Source: Rhodospirillales bacterium Ga0074136
GTDB taxonomy: Bacteria; Pseudomonadota; Alphaproteobacteria; Acetobacterales; Acetobacteraceae
DNA length: 39,417 nucleotides
Assembly: GCA_001464375.1 (NCBI GenBank)
Contig: LNEW01000081.1
Coordinates: 1 to 39,417, forward strand
Reading direction: 5' to 3'
A program made the position numbers and the translations under genes. The notes beneath the pieces were generated by a model. The model was not told the DNA's origin and did not search any database. It saw nothing but the letters and a program-made list of their open reading frames with translations. Positions 25,806-34,808 of this stretch are shown piece by piece (position 1 is the first letter of the stretch; the number at the start of each line of letters is the position of its first letter).

Positions 25806-26497
25806 CCGCCACGGCGTAGCCCACCGCCCAGATGCCGGTCTCGTCGTAGTCGATGGCCGTCGCGTCGGTTACCGGCGCGGCGGACAGGATGGCGGCGATC
25901 TTCGCCCGAGCCGCATCGACACGGCGGCGGATCTCCCCGGCCCACCAGCACGCCGCTGCCGGTCCAGGACAGCCGCGTCGTCCAGCGTTCGGTGCGTTCG
26001 GGCCCCGGGCGACTGCGCCCGGTGGTGGTCTGGCGCAGCAGCAGCGCGTCGCGCTCCGGCCTCGGTTCGACCGCGACCTCCATCCGGCGCGAGCCGGTGC
26101 TGACCTGCGCGTCGTGGAAGGACAAGGTCTCGATCCCCAGGATCCGCAATGCGCCGGCATCGTCCATGCCGATCACGGCCGCCAGCTTCTGCGCCACGCC
26201 CGTGCCGCGATTGCCCTGGAAGGACGCCAGCAGCACCGCCCGCCCCGCGATGGGCAGGGCGCGCAGGATGCGGCCATCGCCATACCAGGTCGGCAGGCGG
26301 ATTTCACCCTCGGGCGCGCCGGCGCCGGTGAAGCCGATCGCGAAGGCCTCGCCGGCATCCGTGTGGACCGTCCGCGCCCGGATCGTCGCCGGCGGCGCGC
26401 CCGCGCGCAGCGCGATGGCGGTGGTCGCGGCGCGCGCCGCCGCCGGCAGCGCCAGCAGACCTGCGGCGGCGAACAGGATCGAACGGCGGTCGGTCAT
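25798..26497 (-). pseudogene. Exported protein of unknown function, interrupted by a 1-nt frameshift
   Basis: The gene begins at the ATG at 26497 ([19 protein letters not shown], a Sec or Tat-like signal), 19 bp after the proposed acr3 stop, with CGGAG as ribosome site. The frame is sensible up to [10 protein letters not shown] near 25943, then turns into Arg/Pro-rich nonsense. The continuation [20 protein letters not shown] to [12 protein letters not shown] lies in the next frame and stops at 25798. The span is 700 nt, one more than a whole number of codons, so one surplus base in the G/C run at about 25937-25943 explains it. Corrected length would be 232 residues. I do not recognise the family. 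The corrected 3' end overlaps the dihydropyrimidinase 3' end by 8 bp. Either a sequencing error or a recent lesion is possible. Confidence 0.7.
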
Positions 26498-26516
26498 GGC
26501 GGGCTCCGGCACGAAG

Positions 26517-27586
26517 TCAGGCGGCGGCAGTCTCGGTGGCAGGCACCGCCTGGCGACGAACGGCTTCCAGCCCCGCGTCCGGTTGGCGAAGGCCACAAGC
26601 GACAGCATCACCGGCACCTCGACCAGCACGCCCACCACCGTGACCAGCGCCGCGCCGGAATTCAGCCCGAACAGACCGATCGCGACCGCCACCGCGAGTT
26701 CGAAGAAATTCGACGTGCCGATCAGCGCGCAGGGCGCGGCCACCGGGAAGGGCACGCGCCACAGATACGCCCAGCCATAGCCGATGGCGAAGATGCCGTA
26801 GGACTGGATCAGCAGCGGCACGGCGATCAGCGCGATCAGCAGCGGCTGCTCCAGGATCACGCGCCCCTGGAAGCCGAACAGCAGCACCACCGTCGCCAGC
26901 AGCCCGAGTACGGAGGCCGGCTTGATCCGCCCGGTGAATTGCGCCACCGCCGCCTCCGCCGCGGCGCCCGCGAGCCCGCGCGTGAGGCGCATGCGCGTGA
27001 CGGCCCCCGCCGCCAGCGGGATCACGACGTACAGCACCACCGAGAGCAGCAGTGTCCCCCACGGCACCGCCAGGTCCGTCACACCCAGCAGCAGGGCCAC
27101 GATCGGCGCGAAGGCGAACACCATGACGATGTCGTTCACCGAGACCTGCACCAGCGTATAGGCCGGGTCCCCCCGCGTGAGTTGCGACCACACGAAGACC
27201 ATGGCGGTGCAGGGTGCGGCGCCCAGCAGGATCAGCCCGGCGATGTACTGCCCGGTCTGTGCCGGGTCGATCAGCCCGGCGAAGACGTATTCGAAGAACA
27301 GCACGCCCAGCGCCGCCATGGTGAAGGGCTTGATCAGCCAGTTCACCACCAGCGTGATGACCAGCCCCTTCGGGCGTTCGTGGATGCGCCGGACGGCGGA
27401 GAAATCCACCGCGACCATCATCGGGTAGACCATGCACCAGATCAGCACGGCGACGACCAGGTTGACCGACCCGACCTCGAGCGCCGCCAGCGCGCCGAAG
27501 GCCGCTGGCGCCACGCTGCCGAGGCCAATGCCCGCCAGGATGCACAGCGCGACCCAGACCGAGAGATAGCGTTCGAAGGCCGGCAT
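26517..27586 (-). CDS. acr3: Acr3-family arsenite efflux permease (C-terminal frame uncertain)
   Basis: The roughly 356-residue protein has about ten membrane helices and the family landmarks. C126 in [10 protein letters not shown] corresponds to the essential thiolate-forming cysteine, and E323 in [10 protein letters not shown] to the essential late glutamate. [15 protein letters not shown] is also typical. It exports arsenite (some homologues antimonite). The start ATG shares one base with the aminotransferase stop (TGATG), so translation is coupled. As sequenced, the frame does not stop: it runs in frame through the following signal peptide. One extra G in the GGGG run near 26563 would give [17 protein letters not shown] and a stop at 26517, before a proper ribosome site. 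Thus the apparent fusion is probably an artefact of a 1-nt deletion. No arsR or arsC is nearby. Confidence 0.88.
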
Positions 27587-28749
27587 CACGCGCCCACCAG
27601 CCGGGCCGGCACCTGCGCGATCACGCTCTCCTCCGCATTGGCGAAGGCCAGGCGCAGATGCCGTTCCTGTCCGGGTCCAAAGAAGGGCCCCGGCAGGCCG
27701 AGCAGCCCCCGCTCCACCGCCAGGCGCTCCGCCACCGCGACCGCGTCGGGCGCATCCTCCGGCAGGCGCAGATACGCGAAATAGGCGCCGAGCGAATCGA
27801 GCCGCCAGCCCGGCAGTTGCGCCGCCGCGCGGCGAAACGCCTCGGCGCGCCCGGCCATCAGGTCGCGGTTGGCCAGGCGCCAGTCACGCAACGCCTCCAC
27901 CCCCCAGGCCAGCGCCGCCTGCGCCGCCTTCGGCGCGTTGATCTGCAGCGTATCCAGCGCCTTCATCAACTCGGCACGGAAGCCCGGACCCGCGGCGATG
28001 GCCCCCACGCGATGCCCCGGCACGCAATACGCCTTGGAAAACGAGTAGAGGTGCACGAAGCCGTCGCGCCACGCCGGGTCGGCGAACAGCGCATGCGGCG
28101 GCGACTGCGCCGGGCTGAGGAAATCGCGATAGGTTTCGTCCAGCACCAGCCAGGCGCCGTGCGCGCGCGCGAGTTCCGCGAAGCGCGCGATCACCGCCGG
28201 CGGATACACCGCCCCGGTCGGGTTGTTCGGCGTGACCAGCACGATGGCGCGCACGCCCTGCATCAACGCCGCGGCGCGGTCGGGGTCGGGGGTGAAGCCG
28301 TCCTCGGCACGGCATTCCAGCGGCACGCAGGGGATGCCGAGCGCGCTCAGGGCCATGCGGTGGTTGAAGTACCAGGGGGTCGGCAGCATCACCGCCTCGC
28401 CCTGTCCCGCCAGGACGCTCATGGTCATGGTGAAGGCGAGGTTGCCGCCCGAGGTGATCGCAACCTCCGCGGTCTCGATGGGCGCGCCATAGAAGCCCGC
28501 CATGTCGTACGCGAGTGCGGCGCGCAGGCCGGGGTCGCCATCGATCGGCCCATAGCCGGCCGCCGCACGGCTGCCGGCGGCCGCGGCCAGGTGCGCGAGC
28601 AGGTCAGGATGCGGCGGGTAGCCCGGCACCGCCTGCGTCAGGTCGAGCACCGGCCCGGCGCGGCCGTCGTAGCGTGCCGCCCAGCCGCGCACGGCGGGGA
28701 TCGGCGGTGTCTGGGTGGCGAGGATGCGGGGCGACAGCGGCAGGGTCAT
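27586..28749 (-). CDS. PLP-dependent class I/II aminotransferase
   Basis: The 387-residue fold-type I enzyme has the PLP lysine K239 in [15 protein letters not shown], the [10 protein letters not shown] phosphate and aspartate neighbourhood, and [10 protein letters not shown], which holds the PLP-N1-contacting Asp and the Tyr. It transfers the amino group of an amino acid to a keto acid; the substrate cannot be named. The frame is open to an ATG at 28767. I take the next ATG at 28749 ([13 protein letters not shown]) because the usual N-terminus begins there, but neither has a good ribosome site. It overlaps acr3 at TGATG. The 28750-28890 gap to the glycosylase gene holds no gene that I can see. 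Confidence 0.9.
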   Translation of the reverse strand: MTLPLSPRILATQTPPIPAVRGWAARYDGRAGPVLDLTQAVPGYPPHPDLLAHLAAAAGSRAAAGYGPIDGDPGLRAALAYDMAGFYGAPIETAEVAITSGGNLAFTMTMSVLAGQGEAVMLPTPWYFNHRMALSALGIPCVPLECRAEDGFTPDPDRAAALMQGVRAIVLVTPNNPTGAVYPPAVIARFAELARAHGAWLVLDETYRDFLSPAQSPPHALFADPAWRDGFVHLYSFSKAYCVPGHRVGAIAAGPGFRAELMKALDTLQINAPKAAQAALAWGVEALRDWRLANRDLMAGRAEAFRRAAAQLPGWRLDSLGAYFAYLRLPEDAPDAVAVAERLAVERGLLGLPGPFFGPGQERHLRLAFANAEESVIAQVPARLVGA

Positions 28750-28890
28750 GGCGCGCGAAGGAACCATTCGCCGGCGCGCGCGTCCATCATCCTTGGCCCG
28801 CTGGCGGCGGGACGCTCCGTGGCCGGCTTGCGGCTCGAACGTTCGGTGGCCCGCCTTCGCCGCCGGACGCCGGTCCGCGCGCCTCGCGGC

Positions 28891-29637
28891 CTATGGCGCC
28901 TCGCCTGCCGGGCGGCCCGTCGCGTGGCGCCAGTGGTGCCACAGCAAGCGCGCCGCCAGCGACCGGTAGGGCGACCAGGCCAGCGCCATCTCGACCAGCG
29001 CGCGCGGCTTCGGACGTTCCGGCAGCGACTTCAGGTGCGCGACGCTGGCGGCCAGCGCCACGTCGCCCGTGGGAAACACGTCGGGCCGTTCGAAGCCGAA
29101 GACCAGGTGGACCTGCGCCGTCCAGGGGCCAAGGCCGGGAATCGCCGACAGCGCAGCCACCGCGGCATCATCCGGCGCATCGCGCAGGGCTGCGAAATCG
29201 AGCCGCCCGTCGATCACCGCACCGGCCAGAGCGCGCACATGCAGCACCTTCGGCCGCGACAGCCCCGCGCCGCGCAGCGCGTCGTCGTCCAGCGCCAGCA
29301 ATCCGGCAGGCTGCAGCGCGCCCGGCAAGGCCGATAGCCGTCCCCAGATCGCCGCCGCCGCCTGGTTGCTGATCATCTGCCCGCAGATCGTCCGCAGCAG
29401 CCCGGCAAAGCCAGGGCCGCGCAGGCGCCAGGGCAGGGGGCCGGCGCGGTCCTCGATGCCGGCGAAGTCCGCATCCAGACGGCCCAGCGCGCCGATTGCC
29501 GCGCGGGCCCAGTCCGGTACGGGAGGGGAGGCGGCGGGGGCAGGGGATGAGGGATTCACCCCCGCCGCCTCGGAGGAGGACTGCCCGCGGGGGAGGCGGC
29601 GGGCGAGGCTCCGTATTGGGACAGATGGTGTGGCCAT
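28891..29637 (-). CDS. DNA-3-methyladenine glycosylase II-like (AlkA family, HhH-GPD)
   Basis: The base-excision repair glycosylase carries the helix-hairpin-helix and GPD loop: LSAIPGLGPWTAQ followed by FPTGDVAL, whose Asp is the expected catalytic residue. ICGQMISNQAA is the usual family motif. It would remove alkylated purines from DNA. The start is uncertain. The ATG at 29637 gives 248 residues with a Pro/Ser-rich head of about 40 residues; a GTG at 29559 would trim it, and the conserved part begins near VPDWARA. The frame is also open up to 29760. It lies head to head with the response-regulator gene across about 120 bp, which must hold both promoters. No ada or alkB lies beside it. Confidence 0.85.
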   Translation of the reverse strand: MATPSVPIRSLARRLPRGQSSSEAAGVNPSSPAPAASPPVPDWARAAIGALGRLDADFAGIEDRAGPLPWRLRGPGFAGLLRTICGQMISNQAAAAIWGRLSALPGALQPAGLLALDDDALRGAGLSRPKVLHVRALAGAVIDGRLDFAALRDAPDDAAVAALSAIPGLGPWTAQVHLVFGFERPDVFPTGDVALAASVAHLKSLPERPKPRALVEMALAWSPYRSLAARLLWHHWRHATGRPAGEAP

Positions 29638-29758
29638 GGCCCGCACGAAGCCCGTCCCGGCCCGCGAATGCAACGCCCGGCAACCATTCCGGGTCCTGCA
29701 ACAAGACGATACACGGGATGCCGCTGCAACGGCGTGGCGAAGCCCTATTGTAACAAGC

Positions 29759-30475
29759 ATGGACTCCGCACCGCATATCCTCGTGGTCGATGACGACCGC
29801 GAGATCCGGGAACTCCTCTCCCGCTTCCTCGAAAAGCAGGGGATGCGCGTGACCGCCGCGCGCGATGCGCGCGATGCGCGCCGTGCCTGGCCGCTCGGGC
29901 GCTACCACCTGGTGGTGCTGGACCTGATGATGCCGGGCGAACCGGGACTCGATTTCGCGCGCTGGCTGCGCACGCAATCGGACGTGCCTATCGTCATCCT
30001 GACCGCGATGGGGGAGGAGACCGACCGCATCGTCGGCCTGGAACTCGGCGCGGATGATTATGTGGCCAAGCCCTTCAATCCGCGCGAATTGCTGGCGCGC
30101 ATCCGCGCCGTGCTGCGCCGCGCGAATGGCGAGGGCGCAGCCAAGGAGCCGCCCGCCAAGACCATCCGCTTCGCCGGATGGACGCTGGAGCCCGTGCTGC
30201 GCCGCCTGCTGAACCCCGAAGGGGCCGAGGTGCCGCTGACCGGGGGCGAATACGAATTGCTGCTGGTGCTGGTGGAACGCCCCAACCGCGTGCTGACGCG
30301 CGACATGCTGATGGACCTGCTTCGCGGCCGCCAGGCGGGGCCCTTCGACCGTGCGATCGATGTCGCGGTGTCACGGCTTCGCCGCAAGCTGGAAGACGAC
30401 GGCCGCAACCCGACACTCATCAAGACCGTGCGCGGCGGCGGCTACGTCCTGGCGGCGACGGTGGAGCGTGGCTGA
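29759..30475 (+). CDS. OmpR-family response regulator
   Basis: The 238-residue protein has a receiver domain (about 5-120) with the acidic pocket D11-D12, phospho-acceptor D55 (VVLDLMMPG) and conserved K104 (AKPFNP). A winged-helix DNA-binding domain follows (about 135-235), ending IKTVRGGGYVL. It acts as a two-component transcription factor. The open frame extends far upstream, antisense to the glycosylase gene; the ATG at 29759 starts the canonical HILVVDDD strand. The stop overlaps the GTG start of the kinase gene by 8 bp, so the two are co-translated. The target genes are unknown. Confidence 0.94.
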   Translation: MDSAPHILVVDDDREIRELLSRFLEKQGMRVTAARDARDARRAWPLGRYHLVVLDLMMPGEPGLDFARWLRTQSDVPIVILTAMGEETDRIVGLELGADDYVAKPFNPRELLARIRAVLRRANGEGAAKEPPAKTIRFAGWTLEPVLRRLLNPEGAEVPLTGGEYELLLVLVERPNRVLTRDMLMDLLRGRQAGPFDRAIDVAVSRLRRKLEDDGRNPTLIKTVRGGGYVLAATVERG

Positions 30476-31792
30476 ACCGCGCCGACGCTTCCGGCTGCCG
30501 GCGAGCCTCGGCGGGCGCACCGCGTTCTGGCTGATCCTGGCGCTGATGCTGGTGCAGGCCGCGGGACTGACCATCCATGCGCTGGACCGCGTGGACCTGC
30601 AGCGCTTCATCCAGGCGCGCGAGATCGCCGGGCGCGGCTTCGGCGCCTGGCGCACCGCGGTGCTCGCGCCTGCCGACCGGCGCGAACAGATGCTGGCGGA
30701 CCTCGATTTGCCGGAGGGGCTGAGCGTCGAACTGGCGCACCAGCCCTCTGTGCGCACCGGTGCGACCCCGCCGCCGCCGCATGTGATGCGGCTGTTCCGG
30801 CTCGACCTGCTGAATTCCGGCCCGCCGCGGCTGCGCCCGCGGGAGGCGCGGATCGGCGCGTTGTCGCCGGGCGGCTTCCAGGCGGCGCTGCGCCTGCCGG
30901 ACGGGGAATGGCTGAACATCCGTGTCGAGATGCCGCCGCCGCGACCCTGGCATTCCGCCACCTTCCTCGCGGCCTTCGTGGTGATGACGGTGGCCGCGGT
31001 GCTGTTGATCCTGTGGGCGGTGGCGCGGCTGATGCGCCCGGTGCGGCTGCTGGCGGAAGCGGCCGACCGGCTGGGTCGCGACGTCAACGCGACGCCGCTG
31101 CCCGAGGGCGGGCCGTCCGAGGTCGCGACCGCGGCGCGCGCCTTCAACGTCATGGCCGGGCGCATCCGCCGTTTCGTGGCGGACCGCACGCAGATGCTGG
31201 CGGCGATCGGCCACGACCTGCGCACGCCCATCACGCGGCTGCGGCTGCGCGCCGAGTTCCTCGACGATGACGAGCAGCGGCGGAAGATGCTGAGCGACCT
31301 GCCGCCACCCTGGCCTTCGCACGCGACGACGCGGCGGCCGAACCCGCATCGCCGATCGACCTCGCCGCGCTGTGCCGCACCGTGGCCGATGAGGCGGCGG
31401 ATGCGCGCCCGGAACTGGCCGAGGCCATCACCTTCGAGGGGCCGGAACGGCTGACCGTGCGGGCGCGGCCGATCGCGTTGAAGCGCGCGATCGCCAACCT
31501 GGTGAGCAATGCGCTGTCTTATGGCGGCGCGGCGCGGCTGACGCTGTCGGCCCGCGAGGGCGGGTTGGTGCGCCTGGCGGTCGAGGATGACGGGCCGGGC
31601 ATTCCCGAGGCGGAACTGGAGGCGGTGTTCGCGCCGTTCAAGCGGCTCGAGGCCAGCCGCAACCGCGAGACCGGCGGCACCGGGCTGGGCCTGACCATCG
31701 CACGCAACATCCTGCGCGCGCATGGCGGGGACGTTGTGCTGGCCAACCGGCCCGCGGGCGGCCTGCGGGCGTTGGCCAGCCTGCCGGCCTGA
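30468..31792 (+). pseudogene. EnvZ-like sensor histidine kinase with internal deletion/frameshift
   Basis: The gene starts at GTG 30468, overlapping the regulator stop, with GGAG just before it. The first part encodes a membrane helix (FWLILALMLVQAAG), a periplasmic sensor stretch, a second helix (about residues 165-185), HAMP, and the H-box AAIGHDLRTPITRLRLRAEF. After MLSDL (31298) the frame is lost. The rest continues from 31301 in another frame: AATLAFARDD, then N-box LVSNALSYGG, G1 DDGPGIPE and G2 GGTGLGLTIA, to the stop at 31792. Relatives carry about seven residues (DEMEAMV-like) between DL and AATLAF, so about 22 nt are missing. As sequenced, the ATPase domain is disconnected and the kinase should not work. 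Confidence 0.85.
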
Positions 31793-31796
31793 CGGG

Positions 31797-33572
31797 CTAT
31801 TCGAGCAGCTGGAGGTTTGCCAACTGGCCGGCGATGGTCTGGAACGCCGTCCGCAGCGCCGCCTGCGTCGGCGCCAGGAAGAAGTTCTCGTCACTGCTCG
31901 CGCAGTTCCGATAGAGGTCGCGGACCGTCTGCGAGGGGTTCGCCACGAATACGATCGTATAGACCGTGATGTTGCGATTGTTGGCCCGGACGTCCTGGCA
32001 CAGCCTTGCCATGCGGGCGTTGATGCCGTTCACCGGGTCGGTCACGGCCGTGCCACCCGGGCCCGGGGTCGGGTTGGCGATGCCCAAGCGGTTGCCGAAG
32101 GGCCCGCCATTGGCCAATCGACCATAGGCGTTCTGGTCCGCATCGACCGTATTCGTCCAGATGGGGACGTTCGGCGGGCGAGGCGGGTTGGTCGCGCTGG
32201 CGCAGCGTTGGACGCCGCCCGCATTACAGGCTCCGGGCGCCCCGTCGGGCCAATCGTACCACTGGTTCTCGCCATCGGTCATGAGCACGATGGCCTTGCG
32301 CATGAAGCGGGTATTGTAGTCGAGCGGGAGCTGTTGCCCCTCGCGCGTCTCGGCCAGGTTCCAGTCGGCGCGCCAGCGGGGCGAGATGGTGCCCCAGCCG
32401 AGTTGCAGCCCGAGATTGGCCATCGTGCCGCCGCGGCGGGTGGCGCGCAGCGCATTGATCTGGTCGATGAGAGGCTGGCGCTGCCGGGTCAGCGGCAGCA
32501 CGGCGCGGCCGCAGCCGAGATTGGGCCCACGACCTTGGTTGTCGCGCGTGTTTTCCTGCGCATCCGTGCCCGGGTTGGCGGGGTCCGGCTCCCAGACCGC
32601 ATCGCTCCAGGCGGCCGTTGCGTTGCGAACGACGTTGCCGCCAGCGCCTGGGATCCAGGCATTGTCACCGCGGTTCACCGGGATGTCGGTTGGCAGCACA
32701 ACGTTGGGCGCGACGCCGAACAGCGGCACGCTCACGCGCGGCGGCGGGCTGCCGGCGCCACGATAGACCCAGACATTGCCGGGAATAAGCGGATCGAGGC
32801 TGTGGGTGTAGCGGCTTGATGGCCACCAATGCGGCCGGAACGGGGCCTGGCTCGGCGGCGTGTCGTCCTCGTCGGCGCCGGCCGGGTAGTTGATGCCGGC
32901 CCGCGCCTCGACACATCCGAGCCATTGGCTGGGCCGGTAGTCCACCGCCGCAAGGCTGCCCAGTTGCAGCCAGTTCGTCCTGCCGGCGCCGATGTTCACC
33001 ATGGCGGTGTAGGGTACGATCGAGACCCAAAGATTGGGTTGTTCGTTCTGTCCGCCGAACAGGATGTCGACCAGGTCGGTCGCCGACTGCCGCAACGCCG
33101 CGATGTTGTTGTTGGACGCCATCGACCCCGTCACATCGAGCACGAGGGCGAGTTCGAGCCCGGTGCCCTGCCGACGGGCCACGGCGCTGTCGAAGACGGT
33201 GGTGTTGCTGCGGTCGATGATGCTGAAGAGCGTGGTCGGCACGACCGCCGACCCCGACACCTGGATGCGCTGTTCGTCGAGCTGCGTGATGGTTGGGCGG
33301 GCGGGGGTGGCCTGCAGGTAGTTTATGCTGCGGCCGTTCTGCGTGTAGTTCGCCCAGTAGACGTTCTCGACCATCGCGTCGCGGGTTGCCGCAGGCAACG
33401 AGATCTGGCGCGCGGCGACAAGGCTTGCCGCATCGATCGCGGTCTTGAGCCGCGCATTGACCATCCAGATGCGCGTCAGGTCGATCGCCAGCCCGGCGAA
33501 GCCGATCACGCCGATCATGACGATCGCGCTCATGGCCGCGACAGCGCCGCGGCGGTCCTGGAAGACGCTCAT
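31797..33572 (-). CDS. TadG-like pilus-assembly protein with von Willebrand A domain
   Basis: The 591-residue protein has a short basic start (MSVFQDRRGAVA) and one hydrophobic helix, as in TadG/TadE minor pilins processed at the inner membrane. A vWA domain follows, with metal site D146-V-T-G-S150 (DxTGS in place of the common DxSGS). The C-terminal third includes KAIVLMTDGENQW, another vWA strand, and a Gly/Pro-rich asparagine-containing insert. TadG-like proteins act in Flp/Tad pilus biogenesis or anchoring. The ATG at 33572 overlaps the upstream TadE-like stop as ATGA, so it is chosen over the ATG 9 bp upstream. It ends 4 bp from the convergent kinase gene. Confidence 0.87.
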   Translation of the reverse strand: MSVFQDRRGAVAAMSAIVMIGVIGFAGLAIDLTRIWMVNARLKTAIDAASLVAARQISLPAATRDAMVENVYWANYTQNGRSINYLQATPARPTITQLDEQRIQVSGSAVVPTTLFSIIDRSNTTVFDSAVARRQGTGLELALVLDVTGSMASNNNIAALRQSATDLVDILFGGQNEQPNLWVSIVPYTAMVNIGAGRTNWLQLGSLAAVDYRPSQWLGCVEARAGINYPAGADEDDTPPSQAPFRPHWWPSSRYTHSLDPLIPGNVWVYRGAGSPPPRVSVPLFGVAPNVVLPTDIPVNRGDNAWIPGAGGNVVRNATAAWSDAVWEPDPANPGTDAQENTRDNQGRGPNLGCGRAVLPLTRQRQPLIDQINALRATRRGGTMANLGLQLGWGTISPRWRADWNLAETREGQQLPLDYNTRFMRKAIVLMTDGENQWYDWPDGAPGACNAGGVQRCASATNPPRPPNVPIWTNTVDADQNAYGRLANGGPFGNRLGIANPTPGPGGTAVTDPVNGINARMARLCQDVRANNRNITVYTIVFVANPSQTVRDLYRNCASSDENFFLAPTQAALRTAFQTIAGQLANLQLLE

Positions 33573-34222
33573 GCGGTGCAATCCCTAACGTTGGAATTGA
33601 TGGGGGCCGTCCGCAAACGCGCCGGTTCGGACACGCGGGTCAGGAACATCGTGACAGCCGAGATGTTGCGCGGCAGCGCCGTGCCGATCAGCCCTGCGCT
33701 CAGCGTCCATGGGATGACGATCGCATTGGCTTCGAAAACCATGAGCGTCTCGCCGGTCGGCATGAGGAAGGTCGCGTTGTTGCTGCCGCGCAGCGTCGGT
33801 ACCCCGCCGACCCCCGCAGATCCCAGCACGCTTGGCGTGGTCGCGTTGCCGGTGCGCACGCGCCAGTCGAGCCTATTGACGTTCGTGGCGGTGTTGAGGC
33901 TCACCGCCGTGATCAGCATCGATCCGCCGGTCGGAGAATTGACGTCGACCAACCCGCCGCCGATGCGCGCCGCGTGGCCCCAGAATTCGTTGGTGTCGCC
34001 GGGCTGGGTGATCCGGTTGCACTGGGAAATGATCTGGCCGACCTGGACCGCGATCATTTCCATGCGGATCTGCGCGCGGAACACGCGGATGATGTCCGCC
34101 GTGCAGAGGAGAATGATGAGGAACAGCGGCGCCACCAGGGCGAACTCGGAGGCGGCGACGCCACGCCGCCCCCGCGCCCCGGTGCGTCGGCGCTCAGCAG
34201 GCCGTGGTGTCGAAGGGCTCAT
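33569..34222 (-). CDS. TadE-like minor pseudopilin (second copy)
   Basis: The 217-residue protein shows a basic, Arg-rich start (RRRTGARGRRGVAASEFALV) followed by a hydrophobic helix (APLFLIILLCTADIIRVF). This is the TadE signature: a glutamate shortly after the processing site, and the helix. The rest is a globular extracytoplasmic domain rich in Thr/Asn. It overlaps the first TadE-like gene by 29 bp and the TadG gene by ATGA, so all three are translationally coupled. The ATG at 34222 is the only start available before the helix, and its ribosome site is weak. TadE/TadF proteins are minor pilins of Tad (Flp) systems. Confidence 0.85.
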   Translation of the reverse strand: MSPSTPRPAERRRTGARGRRGVAASEFALVAPLFLIILLCTADIIRVFRAQIRMEMIAVQVGQIISQCNRITQPGDTNEFWGHAARIGGGLVDVNSPTGGSMLITAVSLNTATNVNRLDWRVRTGNATTPSVLGSAGVGGVPTLRGSNNATFLMPTGETLMVFEANAIVIPWTLSAGLIGTALPRNISAVTMFLTRVSEPARLRTAPINSNVRDCTA

Positions 34223-34808
34223 TCTTGATCACGATCGTGGTCTGATGGGTAAAGCCCGGCCCACCCCACAGGGAGGCAGCCACCGGACCGGTGATGAAGG
34301 GCTGCATGTAGCGGATCGTGTAGGACGTGATCTGGCTGGCCCCGCCCGCATTCTGCGCGCCCGCGCCCGCGACGGCGCCAAGGTTGTTCCACGTCTCGGT
34401 GGTCACCGTCAGGTTCGCACCCTGTCGGATCAGCCGGTTGGTTGCCGCCGAGACCATCCAGGTGATGCCGGTGCTGCGGCAGGTCGGCATGTTCGCGGGC
34501 GGGGTGCCGCCCTGTTGCCAACTGGGAATCGAATTGGACCCGGTGCCGCCGAAGCGGCTTGCCTTGAGTGCGGCATGGTCCAGCGCGGCCCCGGTCACCA
34601 ACTGCCAGGCAGCCTCGCAGGTGCCCAGGATCAGCATGAAGAAGGGCCCCGCGATGATGGCGAATTCCGACGCGGAGGCGCCACGCCGCTGCGACAGCAC
34701 GCGCCGCACCAGGGCCAGCGGGCCGATCCGGCCATCCGTCCGTTGCGGCCGCGCTGCCCGCGGCGAGGCGAACCGCTGCTCTCGAGCCGTCATCGTCCCA
34801 AAATCCAT
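34194..34808 (-). CDS. TadE-like minor pseudopilin (first copy)
   Basis: The 204-residue protein has a basic N-terminal segment up to RRVLSQRRGASASEFAIIAG, then a hydrophobic helix (FFMLILGTCEAAWQL), as in TadE-like pseudopilins. A disulphide is possible between C-terminal cysteines. The annotated start is the ATG at 34808; the ATG at 34793 (MTAREQRF) is equally possible and has GGGA just before it. It is the first gene of the tadE-tadE-tadG set. The AT-rich stretch upstream should hold its promoter. The prepilin-type ATPase, the secretin and the major Flp pilin are not in the window. Confidence 0.83.
   Translation of the reverse strand: MDFGTMTAREQRFASPRAARPQRTDGRIGPLALVRRVLSQRRGASASEFAIIAGPFFMLILGTCEAAWQLVTGAALDHAALKASRFGGTGSNSIPSWQQGGTPPANMPTCRSTGITWMVSAATNRLIRQGANLTVTTETWNNLGAVAGAGAQNAGGASQITSYTIRYMQPFITGPVAASLWGGPGFTHQTTIVIKNEPFDTTAC

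Noticed and set aside
25802..27589. One 595-residue protein joining the Acr3 permease to a C-terminal domain
   Set aside because: The join passes through a low-quality Arg/Pro stretch into an N-terminal export signal, and ends in nonsense after a second frame switch. Two genes with 1-nt indels explain it better.
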